Source of the DNA: an uncultured Prevotella sp.
GTDB taxonomy: Bacteria > Bacteroidota > Bacteroidia > Bacteroidales > Bacteroidaceae
Length of the DNA: 35,388 nt
Assembly: GCA_900546345.1 (NCBI GenBank)
Contig: URCI01000030.1
Coordinates: 1-35,388, forward strand
Direction: 5' to 3'
Shown: one piece after another, positions 16,740 through 23,954 of the stretch
Position numbering within the stretch: the stretch's first letter is position 1
Layout: every line of letters begins with the position of its first letter
Program-made: the position numbers and the translations under genes
Notes under the pieces: generated by a model
The model's database searches: none
What the model saw: the letters and a program-made list of their open reading frames with translations, nothing else
Told to the model about the DNA's origin: nothing

Positions 16740-16780
16740 CATTACAATCACGTAACAAACCATCAACAAACAGAGAACTG

Positions 16781-17440
16781 ATGATACGAAAAGTCATTGC
16801 ACTGTTTCTTTTTGTCCTTATACTCGCTGGCTGCCGACATCAAAGTGTCAACAAGCCACAGGAGACCGCCGCTGACACGACGGCCATGATGGTCTATCAG
16901 ATACAACATTGTGCGAAACTTTACACACAAACGTATAAGCTTCGCAAAATCGTCGTCTATGACGACACGGCCGCCCTCACCGGACGTGTGCTGGGGCAGT
17001 CGTTCAAAATGAATCTGCCACTGGGCAAGCGACGCATCGCCATCCCCATGACAGCCACAGCACAGGCCTCGATCGACTTCAGTCACTTCTCCGCCTCACA
17101 AGTGCGACGCAACGGCCAGCGGCTGGAGATCATCCTGCCCGACCCTCAAGTGACGCTCACCGCCACCACCATCGACCATGAGCAGGTCAAGGAGAAAGTG
17201 TCACTCCTGCGCACACGCTTCTCTGACGAGGAGCGGACACGCATCGAACAACAGGGACGGGCTGACATCATCCAGTCACTGAAAAAGATGAACCTCACCG
17301 AGAGTGCACGACAGAGTGCCGTACAGCAGCTCATGCCCATGCTGCGACAGATGGGCTGGCGCGATGAGGACGTGGTGATCACCTTCCGTGATGATCTAGG
17401 CAACAGCCCCTTTGACGCTCTGATCCGCAAAACCAACTAA
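16781..17440 (+). CDS. DUF4230-like lipoprotein
   Basis: The 219-residue protein starts at the ATG downstream of the promoter; this gives a clean lipoprotein signal ending LILAGC (Cys18), which longer in-frame starts would bury. The mature part has a beta-rich region (KLRKIVVYDD, FKMNLPLGKRRIAIPMTA), then IDFSHFSASQV and LEIILPDPQVTLTATTID, followed by a long helical segment (EERTRIEQQGRADIIQSLKKM) and a final basic-acidic helix. This fits the DUF4230 family, whose function is unknown. The next gene begins three bases after its stop and encodes a related protein, so the two probably act together in the envelope. They are co-transcribed with a sodium:amino-acid symporter, but no functional link is established. 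Confidence 0.85.
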   Translation: MIRKVIALFLFVLILAGCRHQSVNKPQETAADTTAMMVYQIQHCAKLYTQTYKLRKIVVYDDTAALTGRVLGQSFKMNLPLGKRRIAIPMTATAQASIDFSHFSASQVRRNGQRLEIILPDPQVTLTATTIDHEQVKEKVSLLRTRFSDEERTRIEQQGRADIIQSLKKMNLTESARQSAVQQLMPMLRQMGWRDEDVVITFRDDLGNSPFDALIRKTN

Positions 17441-17443
17441 ACG

Positions 17444-18067
17444 ATGACAGAAAAACATTCTCTCCTCTCACGACTGCTGGCACGCGCCGGTTCCGACCTG
17501 CGGCTGGTGCTGGTATCGGCTACGGTCACCCTCGTGCTCGTCATCGCTGCCGTGGTGCTCGTCAAGCGGGCACTGTCAGACCAGCACATCGGCATGACGC
17601 ACAACAAGGAGATCAGCGTCACGCCGGTCGTCATGGAGAGCATCCGCAACACAGGCCAGTGGGTGTTTCTGGAAGTCGCTGACGAAGAACTCGTCGACAC
17701 GGTGCGGCATGGCTTCTTTGGCGACGATGAGCTGGCACGTGTCTACTACGGCACACTAAGACTGGGCTTCGACATGCAACAATATAAAGTAGAGTGGCTC
17801 CGCGTCAGCGGCGACACACTCATCGCCACGCTGCCACCCATCGGGCTGGTCAGCGACGACTTCCTCGACGAGGCGCGTAGCCAATCGTTTTATGAGAGCG
17901 GCAAATGGACTGAGCAGGATCGCGCTGTGCTGGCCGAGCGCGCCAAGGCCAAGATGCGGCAGCGATGCCTGAGTGCAAGCAATCTGCAATCAGCAAGAAA
18001 AAACGCCCGGGCACAGCTGTGGACGATGTTTCGCGCCCTGGGCTTCAAGCATGTCAGGATAGAATAA
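17444..18067 (+). CDS. DUF4230-like membrane-anchored protein
   Basis: The 207-residue protein has a cytoplasmic basic N terminus and one transmembrane helix (about 21-41, LVLVSATVTLVLVIAAVVLV) in place of a lipobox. The outer part has the DUF4230-like layout: a first strand region (EISVTPVVMESI, WVFLEVADEE), LRLGFDMQQYKV, then DTLIATLPPIGLVSDDFLDEA and a C-terminal helical half rich in Arg and Ala. It is a paralogue of the preceding lipoprotein, with a different mode of membrane attachment, and begins three bases after that gene's stop. The downstream symporter gene follows after 19 bp. Family membership is inferred from pattern and pairing; the function is unknown. Confidence 0.83.
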   Translation: MTEKHSLLSRLLARAGSDLRLVLVSATVTLVLVIAAVVLVKRALSDQHIGMTHNKEISVTPVVMESIRNTGQWVFLEVADEELVDTVRHGFFGDDELARVYYGTLRLGFDMQQYKVEWLRVSGDTLIATLPPIGLVSDDFLDEARSQSFYESGKWTEQDRAVLAERAKAKMRQRCLSASNLQSARKNARAQLWTMFRALGFKHVRIE

Positions 18068-18086
18068 TCAATAAAGAATCGACACC

Positions 18087-19481
18087 ATGAGTCAAGTCAA
18101 CGAATTCTTCACTACTCTCAGCGGGCTGCTGTGGGGCTGGCCAATGATCATCCTATTGTTGGGCACGCATATCTTCCTCACGATCCGACTGCACATACCG
18201 CAACGGCATCTGTGGACGGCCATCAAGTTGTCGGTCAGACGCGACCCTGGAGCAACGGGCGACGTATCGCAGTTTGGCGCACTGGCCACGGCGCTGGCCG
18301 CCACGATCGGCACGGGCAACATCGTCGGCGTGGCAACCGCCATCTCGCTCGGCGGTCCCGGTGCGGTGCTCTGGTGCTGGCTGACGGGTGTCTTCGGCAT
18401 TGCCACCAAATACTCCGAGGGCTTGCTGGCCATCAAATACCGCGAGAAGACAGCCGACGGGCGCATGTTGGGTGGCCCGATGTATGCGCTGGAGAAAGGA
18501 CTGGGATGGAAGTGGCTGGCCGTGCTCTTTGCTGTCTTTGCCGCCTGCGCCTCGTTTGGTATCGGCAACACCGTCCAGGCCAATGCCATCGCCACGATTG
18601 CCCACGAGAGCTACGGCGTCAGTCCGGCAGTCGTCGGAGCGGTGATCACACTGCTCACCGCAGCGGTCGTCATCGGTGGTGTGAGAAGTATCTCGAAGGT
18701 ATGCAGCATGTTGGTGCCGTTCATGGCGATTTTCTATGTCTTGGGCTGCATCTACATTCTCTGTGTCAACCATGTCGCACTGTGGCCAGCCATACAGTTG
18801 ATAGTGCGCTCGGCCTTCACGCCCCAGGCAGCGGGCGGCGGTTTTGTGGGTGGCACGGTGATCATGGCGGCACGCTACGGCATTGCACGCGGCCTGTTCT
18901 CCAATGAGTCGGGACTGGGCTCGGCACCGATCGTGGCCGCAGCCGCACAGACGCGCAACCCGGTCAGGCAGGCGCTGGTGTCGAGTACGGCCACGTTTTG
19001 GGACACCGTCGTGATCTGCGCGCTCACCGGACTCGTCATCGTGAGCAGTATCATCGCCTATCCTGATATCACCTACAACGACGGCGCACAACTGACAAAG
19101 GTCGCTTTCAGCAAGATCCCCTACGTCGGTAAGCCGCTGCTGACATTTGGTCTTCTGACTTTCGCCTTCAGTACGATCCTGGGATGGAGCTACTATGGCG
19201 AGCGCTGTGTGGAATACTTAGGCGGCCGCCGCTGGATGCTGTGCTACCGTCTGCTCTACATTGTGTGTGTGTTCATCGGCAGTGTGATCTCTCTCGAACT
19301 GGTTTGGAACATCGCCGACTGCATGAATGCTCTGATGGCGATACCTAACCTCCTCTCTCTGCTCTTCCTCAGCGGTGTCATCGTGCACGAGACACGCAAG
19401 TATCTGTGGCGGGGACGACTGGACCGAGAAATGGAGGAGTTGACAGATGAGACACAAAGCGAGGAGACAGAAAGACAATAG
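18087..19481 (+). CDS. Sodium:alanine/glycine symporter, AGCS family
   Basis: The 464-residue inner-membrane protein imports small amino acids (alanine, glycine or, in some members, glutamine) with sodium. It has about ten to eleven hydrophobic segments. Family landmarks are IGTGNIVGVATAI near 74-86 and the AGCS signature GGPGAVLWCWLTGVFG at 89-104, followed by ATKYSEG. LFSNESGLGSAPI is also typical. It is the third gene of an operon with the two DUF4230-like genes (19-bp gap). The last residues (TDETQSEETERQ) are encoded by DNA that shares a 13-bp AGACAGAAAGACA motif with repeats beyond the stop, so the C-terminal tail may have been shaped by repeat slippage. The exact substrate cannot be decided. 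Confidence 0.93.
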   Translation: MSQVNEFFTTLSGLLWGWPMIILLLGTHIFLTIRLHIPQRHLWTAIKLSVRRDPGATGDVSQFGALATALAATIGTGNIVGVATAISLGGPGAVLWCWLTGVFGIATKYSEGLLAIKYREKTADGRMLGGPMYALEKGLGWKWLAVLFAVFAACASFGIGNTVQANAIATIAHESYGVSPAVVGAVITLLTAAVVIGGVRSISKVCSMLVPFMAIFYVLGCIYILCVNHVALWPAIQLIVRSAFTPQAAGGGFVGGTVIMAARYGIARGLFSNESGLGSAPIVAAAAQTRNPVRQALVSSTATFWDTVVICALTGLVIVSSIIAYPDITYNDGAQLTKVAFSKIPYVGKPLLTFGLLTFAFSTILGWSYYGERCVEYLGGRRWMLCYRLLYIVCVFIGSVISLELVWNIADCMNALMAIPNLLSLLFLSGVIVHETRKYLWRGRLDREMEELTDETQSEETERQ

Positions 19482-19622
19482 ACTTTAGACAGAAGACGCT
19501 TTTTTAGACAGAAAGACATAAAGACAGATTTTTCTAAAGACAAAAACTTTTTTAGACAGAAAGACATAAAAAACATATCTTTCTAAAGACAAAAGGCATT
19601 TTTTAGATAGTAAAACATGAAA
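19465..19622. repeat. A/T-rich tandem repeats overlapping the end of the AGCS gene
   Basis: TTTTTTAGACAGAAAGACAT occurs at 19500 and 19548, with a decayed third copy at 19599 (TTTTTTAGATAGTAAAACAT), giving periods of 48 and 51 bp. TTTCTAAAGACAAAA alternates with it. The 13-bp core AGACAGAAAGACA is exact at 19465-19477 (inside the coding sequence), 19506-19518 and 19554-19566. No gene is visible in this stretch. Confidence 0.75.
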
Positions 19623-19653
19623 ATTCTCTCTTGCTGGCCTTTAGAGACAAAGA

Positions 19654-19699
19654 AAGGGTGACAATGTTGTATTAATACATACCCAACATTGTCACCCTT
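19654..19699. other. 16-bp perfect inverted repeat (large hairpin)
   Basis: AAGGGTGACAATGTTG (19654-19669) pairs perfectly with CAACATTGTCACCCTT (19684-19699) around a 14-nt A/T-rich loop. No T run follows on the plus strand, and on the minus strand only TTCTTTGTCTC follows. It may be a weak bidirectional terminator between the convergent AGCS and serS genes or a mobile repeat. Confidence 0.65.
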
Positions 19700-19748
19700 G
19701 CAAGAAGAGTTTCAACCATTACAAACGGCTGTAATGGAATTGTTTATC

Positions 19749-19850
19749 CAGCATTTCACTCCCCTCTCCCCTTGGAGAGGGGATTAAGGGGTAAGGCCTC
19801 AGCATTTCACTCCCCTCTCCCCTTGGAGAGGGGATTAAGGGGTGAGGCTG
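19749..19850. repeat. Two tandem 51-bp GC-rich hairpin repeats
   Basis: Copies at 19749-19799 and 19800-19850 share CAGCATTTCACTCCCCTCTC and the sequence through ATTAAGGGGT, differing only near the end. Each holds the hairpin CCCCTCTCC-CCTT-GGAGAGGGG (19761-19782 and 19812-19833). It resembles the short GC-rich intergenic repeats common in Bacteroidota and lies just downstream of serS, where it could also end that transcript. Confidence 0.75.
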
Positions 19851-19871
19851 TAAGGGGAGGTGAGCCTTTTT

Positions 19872-21164
19872 TTACTCAAAGTTCTTATCGTCGAGCATCT
19901 CAAAGCCGCAGTAAGGCACGAGCACCTTCGGCACGCGGATGCCTTCAGGTGTTTGGTTGTTCTCGATAATGGCGGCGACGATACGCGGCAAGGCGAGAGC
20001 AGAACCGTTGAGGGTGTGGCAGAGCTCGGTCTTCTTGGTGTCTGCTCGACGGAAACGGCAGTGCAGACGGTTGGCCTGATAGCTCTCGAAGTTAGAAACA
20101 GAACTGACCTCGAGCCAACGCTTCTGTGCACCACTCCACACCTCAAAATCATAGCAGATGGAAGACGTAAAGCTCATGTCGCCACCGCAGAGGCGCAGGA
20201 TGTGATAAGGCAGTTCGAGCTTCTGCACAAGTCCCTCGACATGTGCGAGCATCTCATCGAGACTCTTGTAAGAGTGCTCCGGCGTGTCGATGCGAACGAT
20301 CTCAACTTTATCGAACTGATGCAGGCGGTTCAAGCCACGGACATCCTTGCCGTAAGAGCCAGCCTCACGGCGGAAGCAAGCTGAATAAGCACAGCGCTTG
20401 ATAGGCAGATCCTTTTCATCAAGGATTTCGTCGCGGAAGATATTGGTCACAGGCACCTCGGCTGTCGGAATCAGATAAAGATTGTCGAGATTGCAGTGGT
20501 ACATCTGTCCCTCCTTGTCAGGCAGCTGACCCGTGCCATAGCCCGAAGCCTCGTTGACAACATACGGCGGCTGCACCTCGAGATAACCGGCCTTGCGCGC
20601 CTCATCGAGGAAGAAAGCCTCCAGTGCACGCTGGAAGCGAGCCATCTTGCCCACATAGATGGGGAAACCGGCACCGGTGATCTTCACACCCATGTCGAAG
20701 TCTACGAGATGGAACTTCTTGAGCAGATCCCAATGGCAAAGAGCGTCCTCACCGAGATTGGGCATAGGACCACCCTCCTTGACAACAACGTTGTCGTTGG
20801 CATCCTTGCCTTCTGGTACGAGATCGTTGGGGATATTGGGGATTTGCAGCAGTTCGTTGGTCATGTCGGTCTGAGCCTTGTCCATGATCTCCTGCAAAGC
20901 CTTGTCGGCAGCCTTCAGCTCAGCAACCTCAGCCTTGACCTTCTCGGCCTCGTCCTTCTTGCCGTCCTTCATCAGGGCGCCAATCTGCTTTGACAACTGA
21001 TTCTGGTGCTGTTTGTTGCTATCCAGCTTCTGCTGGCTCTCACGGCGCAGCTTGTCATATTCCAATACTTTTTCAATCGCTTCACGGGCTCCATTGAAAT
21101 GCTTCTTTTCCAAGCCCTTGATCACACGTTCAGTTTCCTCACTGATGAGTTTTAGTGTAAGCAT
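19872..21164 (-). CDS. serS: Seryl-tRNA synthetase
   Basis: The 430-residue class II synthetase charges tRNA-Ser with serine in the cytoplasm. The N-terminal helical arm (about 25-105), rich in Lys, Gln and Glu, binds the long variable arm of tRNA-Ser. The catalytic core shows TAEVP at 234-238 (serine binding), motif 2 at about 264-290 (FRREAGSYGKDVRGL, then HQFDKVE) and motif 3 at about 386-404 (NGSALALPRIVAAIIENNQ). Length is standard for the family. An excellent promoter lies upstream on the minus strand. It is convergent with the AGCS symporter gene, with a 390-bp repeat-filled gap between them. Confidence 0.98.
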   Translation of the reverse strand: MLTLKLISEETERVIKGLEKKHFNGAREAIEKVLEYDKLRRESQQKLDSNKQHQNQLSKQIGALMKDGKKDEAEKVKAEVAELKAADKALQEIMDKAQTDMTNELLQIPNIPNDLVPEGKDANDNVVVKEGGPMPNLGEDALCHWDLLKKFHLVDFDMGVKITGAGFPIYVGKMARFQRALEAFFLDEARKAGYLEVQPPYVVNEASGYGTGQLPDKEGQMYHCNLDNLYLIPTAEVPVTNIFRDEILDEKDLPIKRCAYSACFRREAGSYGKDVRGLNRLHQFDKVEIVRIDTPEHSYKSLDEMLAHVEGLVQKLELPYHILRLCGGDMSFTSSICYDFEVWSGAQKRWLEVSSVSNFESYQANRLHCRFRRADTKKTELCHTLNGSALALPRIVAAIIENNQTPEGIRVPKVLVPYCGFEMLDDKNFE

Positions 21165-21199
21165 ATCGCTGTTTATTGATTATATTTCCTTATTTGGGG

Positions 21200-21230
21200 C
21201 AAAAGTACAAAAAAAAATGCGCACGGCAAA
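21200..21230 (-). promoter_or_regulatory. Promoter of serS
   Basis: On the minus strand TTTG (21230-21227) precedes TACTTTTG (21207-21200) by exactly 19 bp, matching the Bacteroidota consensus, 35 bp before the serS ATG. Confidence 0.7.
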
Positions 21231-21280
21231 ATTTAATCGAGAAAACGCAGGGAATGCCTGTCGTTTACGATAAAAAAACG

Positions 21281-21288
21281 TATCTTTG
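21281..21288 (+). promoter_or_regulatory. -7 element for the DUF3943-like gene
   Basis: TATCTTTG is an exact TAnnTTTG match, 74 bp before the start codon at 21363. A good -33 box is not seen. It is divergent from the serS promoter. Confidence 0.5.
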
Positions 21289-21362
21289 CAATAGTTTTCA
21301 TATTGATGAAAATAGGATTTAAACGAATCGTACTTCATTCTGTAAGATAAAAGACAACTGAC

Positions 21363-23870
21363 ATGGACTGCAGAGAAAAGAAAAAACGCCTTGTCCGGCA
21401 CATGGTATGGATGCTGATGGCAGCTTTCGGCTGGATCGCCGTCATGCCCGCTATGGCTCAAACGACAAAAGGCCATCGCCTGCCCAATATCGCTGTTGGC
21501 ATCCATCATCACCACCCCGACACTACGCTCTGTTCTCCTTTGAACATCGGACTGATCAGCGAGGTGGACACCCTGCACGGTTTTCAATATGGTCTGCTGC
21601 TGGGAGCTGCGCGCGGCAACGCCGACGGTCTGATGCTCTCCACCATCACCAATGCGGCTCATGGCTTTAAAGGCGTGCAGATCAGCGGATTCAACAACAT
21701 CGTCTTCACGCCGATGAAAGGCATACAGATCAGTCCGATCACCAACATCGCCATGGGCGTGAGGCAAGGAATGCAGTTCTCCACCATCGCCAACATCAGT
21801 TCCGGACGCATGAGGGGACTGCAACTCAGCACCTATAACTATGCCGACACGATGCGTGGAACGCAGATCGGTATCATCAACGTGGCGCAGAGCCACCCAC
21901 GCGGCGTGCAGATCGGTGTGGTCAACTACACGCGAGACCCGGAGGCTCGCAAGATCGGACTCGTCAACATCAACCCACAGACCCGCATCGACATACTGCC
22001 CTATGTCGGCTCGTCCACCCGGCTGAACCTGGCTCTGCGCTTCCGCAACGCCCAAACCTACACGATGTTTGGCGTCGGCTCGCATTTTCTGGGACTCGAC
22101 GAAGACTTCTCGGGCGAGCTCTTCTACCGCATGGGACGCTACTGGACCATCGCGCCGAAGTGGACACTCGGCGGAGATCTGGGCTTCGGACACGTGGAGA
22201 CTTTCCAGGACAAAGCCGACACGCCGCGAAGAATGTATTCTTTACAAGCCCGCATGACAGCCGACTATGCCATCAACGACCATCTTGGCGCCTTCGTAGC
22301 TGCCGGATACGGAACGACAAGACGCTACGGATCGCACACCAACTTCCGTTCGCGTCCGCTTGTCGAAGCCGGACTGACCCTGCGCTATCAGCACGATCCT
22401 GACCGCCAGACACAATGGGAAGAGGAACGGCAGCGTGACCATGAGTTCATGCTCGGCAAGCTGGCATTGACGCCGGAAGACAGTCTCTACCGATGGAGCG
22501 ATCCCACATATACCAAGAAACGGTGGTTTCGCGCTGCCTTGGAGGCCACGGGCATCAACGTCTTCGTGCACTGCTTCGACCGTTTCGTGATGAATGAGGA
22601 CTTCGCACAAGTGACCTTCAAAAGCATCGCACATAACTGGCACCACGCTTTTGTGTGGGACAATGATCAGTTCTCCACCAATCTCTTCGCCCATCCTTAT
22701 CATGGCAATCTCTATTTCAACTCGGCACGCAGCAATGGACTGAACTTCTGGCAGAGTACACCTTACGCGCTCGGCGGCAGTTTGATGTGGGAGTTCTGTG
22801 GGGAAGTGGAGCCTCCCGCCATCAACGACGTGCTGGCCACAACCTTCGGCGGTATCTGCATCGGTGAAGTCATGCACCGTGTCTCTGCCCTCGTGCTGAA
22901 CGATCGCAGCCACGGCTTCCGCCGCTTCCTGCGTGAGGCAGCGGCCTTTGTCACCAATCCGATGCAGGGGCTGAACCGCATCATCGACGGCGATGCATGG
23001 AACGTGCGACAAGACCGATACATGTACCATGACTTCAGCCGTATCCCCGTGGAGTTTACCATGACCGTAGGCGACCGCTATCTGGCCGACCAAGGCGGTA
23101 TCTTCCGAGGAGAAAACCAGCCTTACCTGACGTTCAACCTGTATTATGGCGACGCCTTCGACGACAATAACACACAGCCCTATGACTACTTCACGCTGAA
23201 CTTCTGTGCAGGATTCACAGGCAACCAGCCGCTCATCAACAATCTACATTTGCTCGGCAAACTCTGGAGTCACACTGTCTACGAGGGGAAACAAGGCAAG
23301 ACGATCGTCGGCATCTTCCAGCACTTCAACTACTATGATTCCAAACCCGTGAAAGACGGCAGCGACAAGACACCTTACCGCATCTCGGAGGCAGCCTCCT
23401 TCGGCCCGGGTATGATGTGGCAATTTCCGCAAGTGGGCAATCTCAAGCGACTCGAACAGGCTGTCTACGCTGATCTCATCCTACTGGGTGGTACGAAGAG
23501 CGACTACTACAATGTCATTGACCGTGACTACAACATGGGATCGGGCTTCAGCCTCAAGTCCAAGACACAGATGGTCTTCCCGCGACTGGGATTCTTCTCT
23601 CTGCTCGTGGACTACTACCATATTTATACATGGAAAGGTTATGAGGGTAAAGATCTCGAACACACCGACCCGCTCTACCTCAACGCCCAAGGCGACAAGG
23701 GCGACGCACAGCTGCTGGTCTTCAACCCACGGTTTGTTTTCCAACTGAAAAACGACTTCGGCATCGAGTGGCAAGGGGCCTACTACGGGCGACTGACCCA
23801 TTATAAGTATCATCCCAACGTCAGAGCGCACACATTCGAAACCAGACTGGGACTGCTCTACAGATTCTAA
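21363..23870 (+). CDS. Outer-membrane protein: surface repeats fused to a DUF3943-like domain
   Basis: The 835-residue protein has a signal peptide (about 1-32, ending AMAQ). Residues about 73-207 comprise roughly eight units of 14-17 residues with the pattern G-hydrophobic-Q-h-S/G-x-x-x-N (for example GVQISGFNNI, GIQISPITNI, GTQIGIINVA, GVQIGVVNYT). They resemble the surface repeats of LA_2272-like proteins and probably form a beta-solenoid. Residues about 210-345 look like transmembrane beta-strands. From about 390 a second region carries the DUF3943-like core: NWHHAF, HPYHGNLYFNSARSNGL, and MWEFCGEVEPPAINDV, ending LLYRF, typical of an outer-membrane barrel. The function is unknown; a structural or lipid-related role in the envelope is speculative. 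It is divergent from serS and convergent with the next gene. Confidence 0.88.
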   Translation: MDCREKKKRLVRHMVWMLMAAFGWIAVMPAMAQTTKGHRLPNIAVGIHHHHPDTTLCSPLNIGLISEVDTLHGFQYGLLLGAARGNADGLMLSTITNAAHGFKGVQISGFNNIVFTPMKGIQISPITNIAMGVRQGMQFSTIANISSGRMRGLQLSTYNYADTMRGTQIGIINVAQSHPRGVQIGVVNYTRDPEARKIGLVNINPQTRIDILPYVGSSTRLNLALRFRNAQTYTMFGVGSHFLGLDEDFSGELFYRMGRYWTIAPKWTLGGDLGFGHVETFQDKADTPRRMYSLQARMTADYAINDHLGAFVAAGYGTTRRYGSHTNFRSRPLVEAGLTLRYQHDPDRQTQWEEERQRDHEFMLGKLALTPEDSLYRWSDPTYTKKRWFRAALEATGINVFVHCFDRFVMNEDFAQVTFKSIAHNWHHAFVWDNDQFSTNLFAHPYHGNLYFNSARSNGLNFWQSTPYALGGSLMWEFCGEVEPPAINDVLATTFGGICIGEVMHRVSALVLNDRSHGFRRFLREAAAFVTNPMQGLNRIIDGDAWNVRQDRYMYHDFSRIPVEFTMTVGDRYLADQGGIFRGENQPYLTFNLYYGDAFDDNNTQPYDYFTLNFCAGFTGNQPLINNLHLLGKLWSHTVYEGKQGKTIVGIFQHFNYYDSKPVKDGSDKTPYRISEAASFGPGMMWQFPQVGNLKRLEQAVYADLILLGGTKSDYYNVIDRDYNMGSGFSLKSKTQMVFPRLGFFSLLVDYYHIYTWKGYEGKDLEHTDPLYLNAQGDKGDAQLLVFNPRFVFQLKNDFGIEWQGAYYGRLTHYKYHPNVRAHTFETRLGLLYRF

Positions 23871-23901
23871 ACTCGAAACTCCCAAGCATAGAGACGACAA
23901 C

Positions 23902-23930
23902 GGGTGGACTGCTTCGTATGCAGCCCACCC
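23902..23930. terminator. Hairpin between convergent outer-membrane protein genes
   Basis: GGGTGG (23902-23907) pairs with CCACCC (23925-23930) and CTGC (23909-23912) with GCAG (23920-23923), with one mismatch and a 7-nt loop. It lies in the 84-bp gap between two convergent genes and could act as a shared terminator. No strong T tract follows in either direction. Confidence 0.45.
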
Positions 23931-23954
23931 ATTGCCGGTATTGAGAAAGAGGTC

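Noticed and set aside
16673..16780. Longer N terminus for the first DUF4230-like gene
   Set aside because: It overlaps the promoter at 16709-16739 and would bury the lipoprotein signal that starts at 16781.
19256..19576. Minus-strand frame with repeated MSFCLKK
   Set aside because: The repetition is the translation of the 48-51 bp A/T-rich DNA repeats, not a protein repeat.
19772..19969. Plus-strand frame with SPLPLERGLRGEA
   Set aside because: It is translated from the 51-bp GC-rich hairpin repeats and runs antisense into serS.
21180..22193. 337-codon minus-strand frame covering the serS upstream region and the start of the DUF3943-like gene
   Set aside because: It is antisense to a signal peptide and repeats that form a convincing protein on the plus strand, and it overlaps both divergent promoters.
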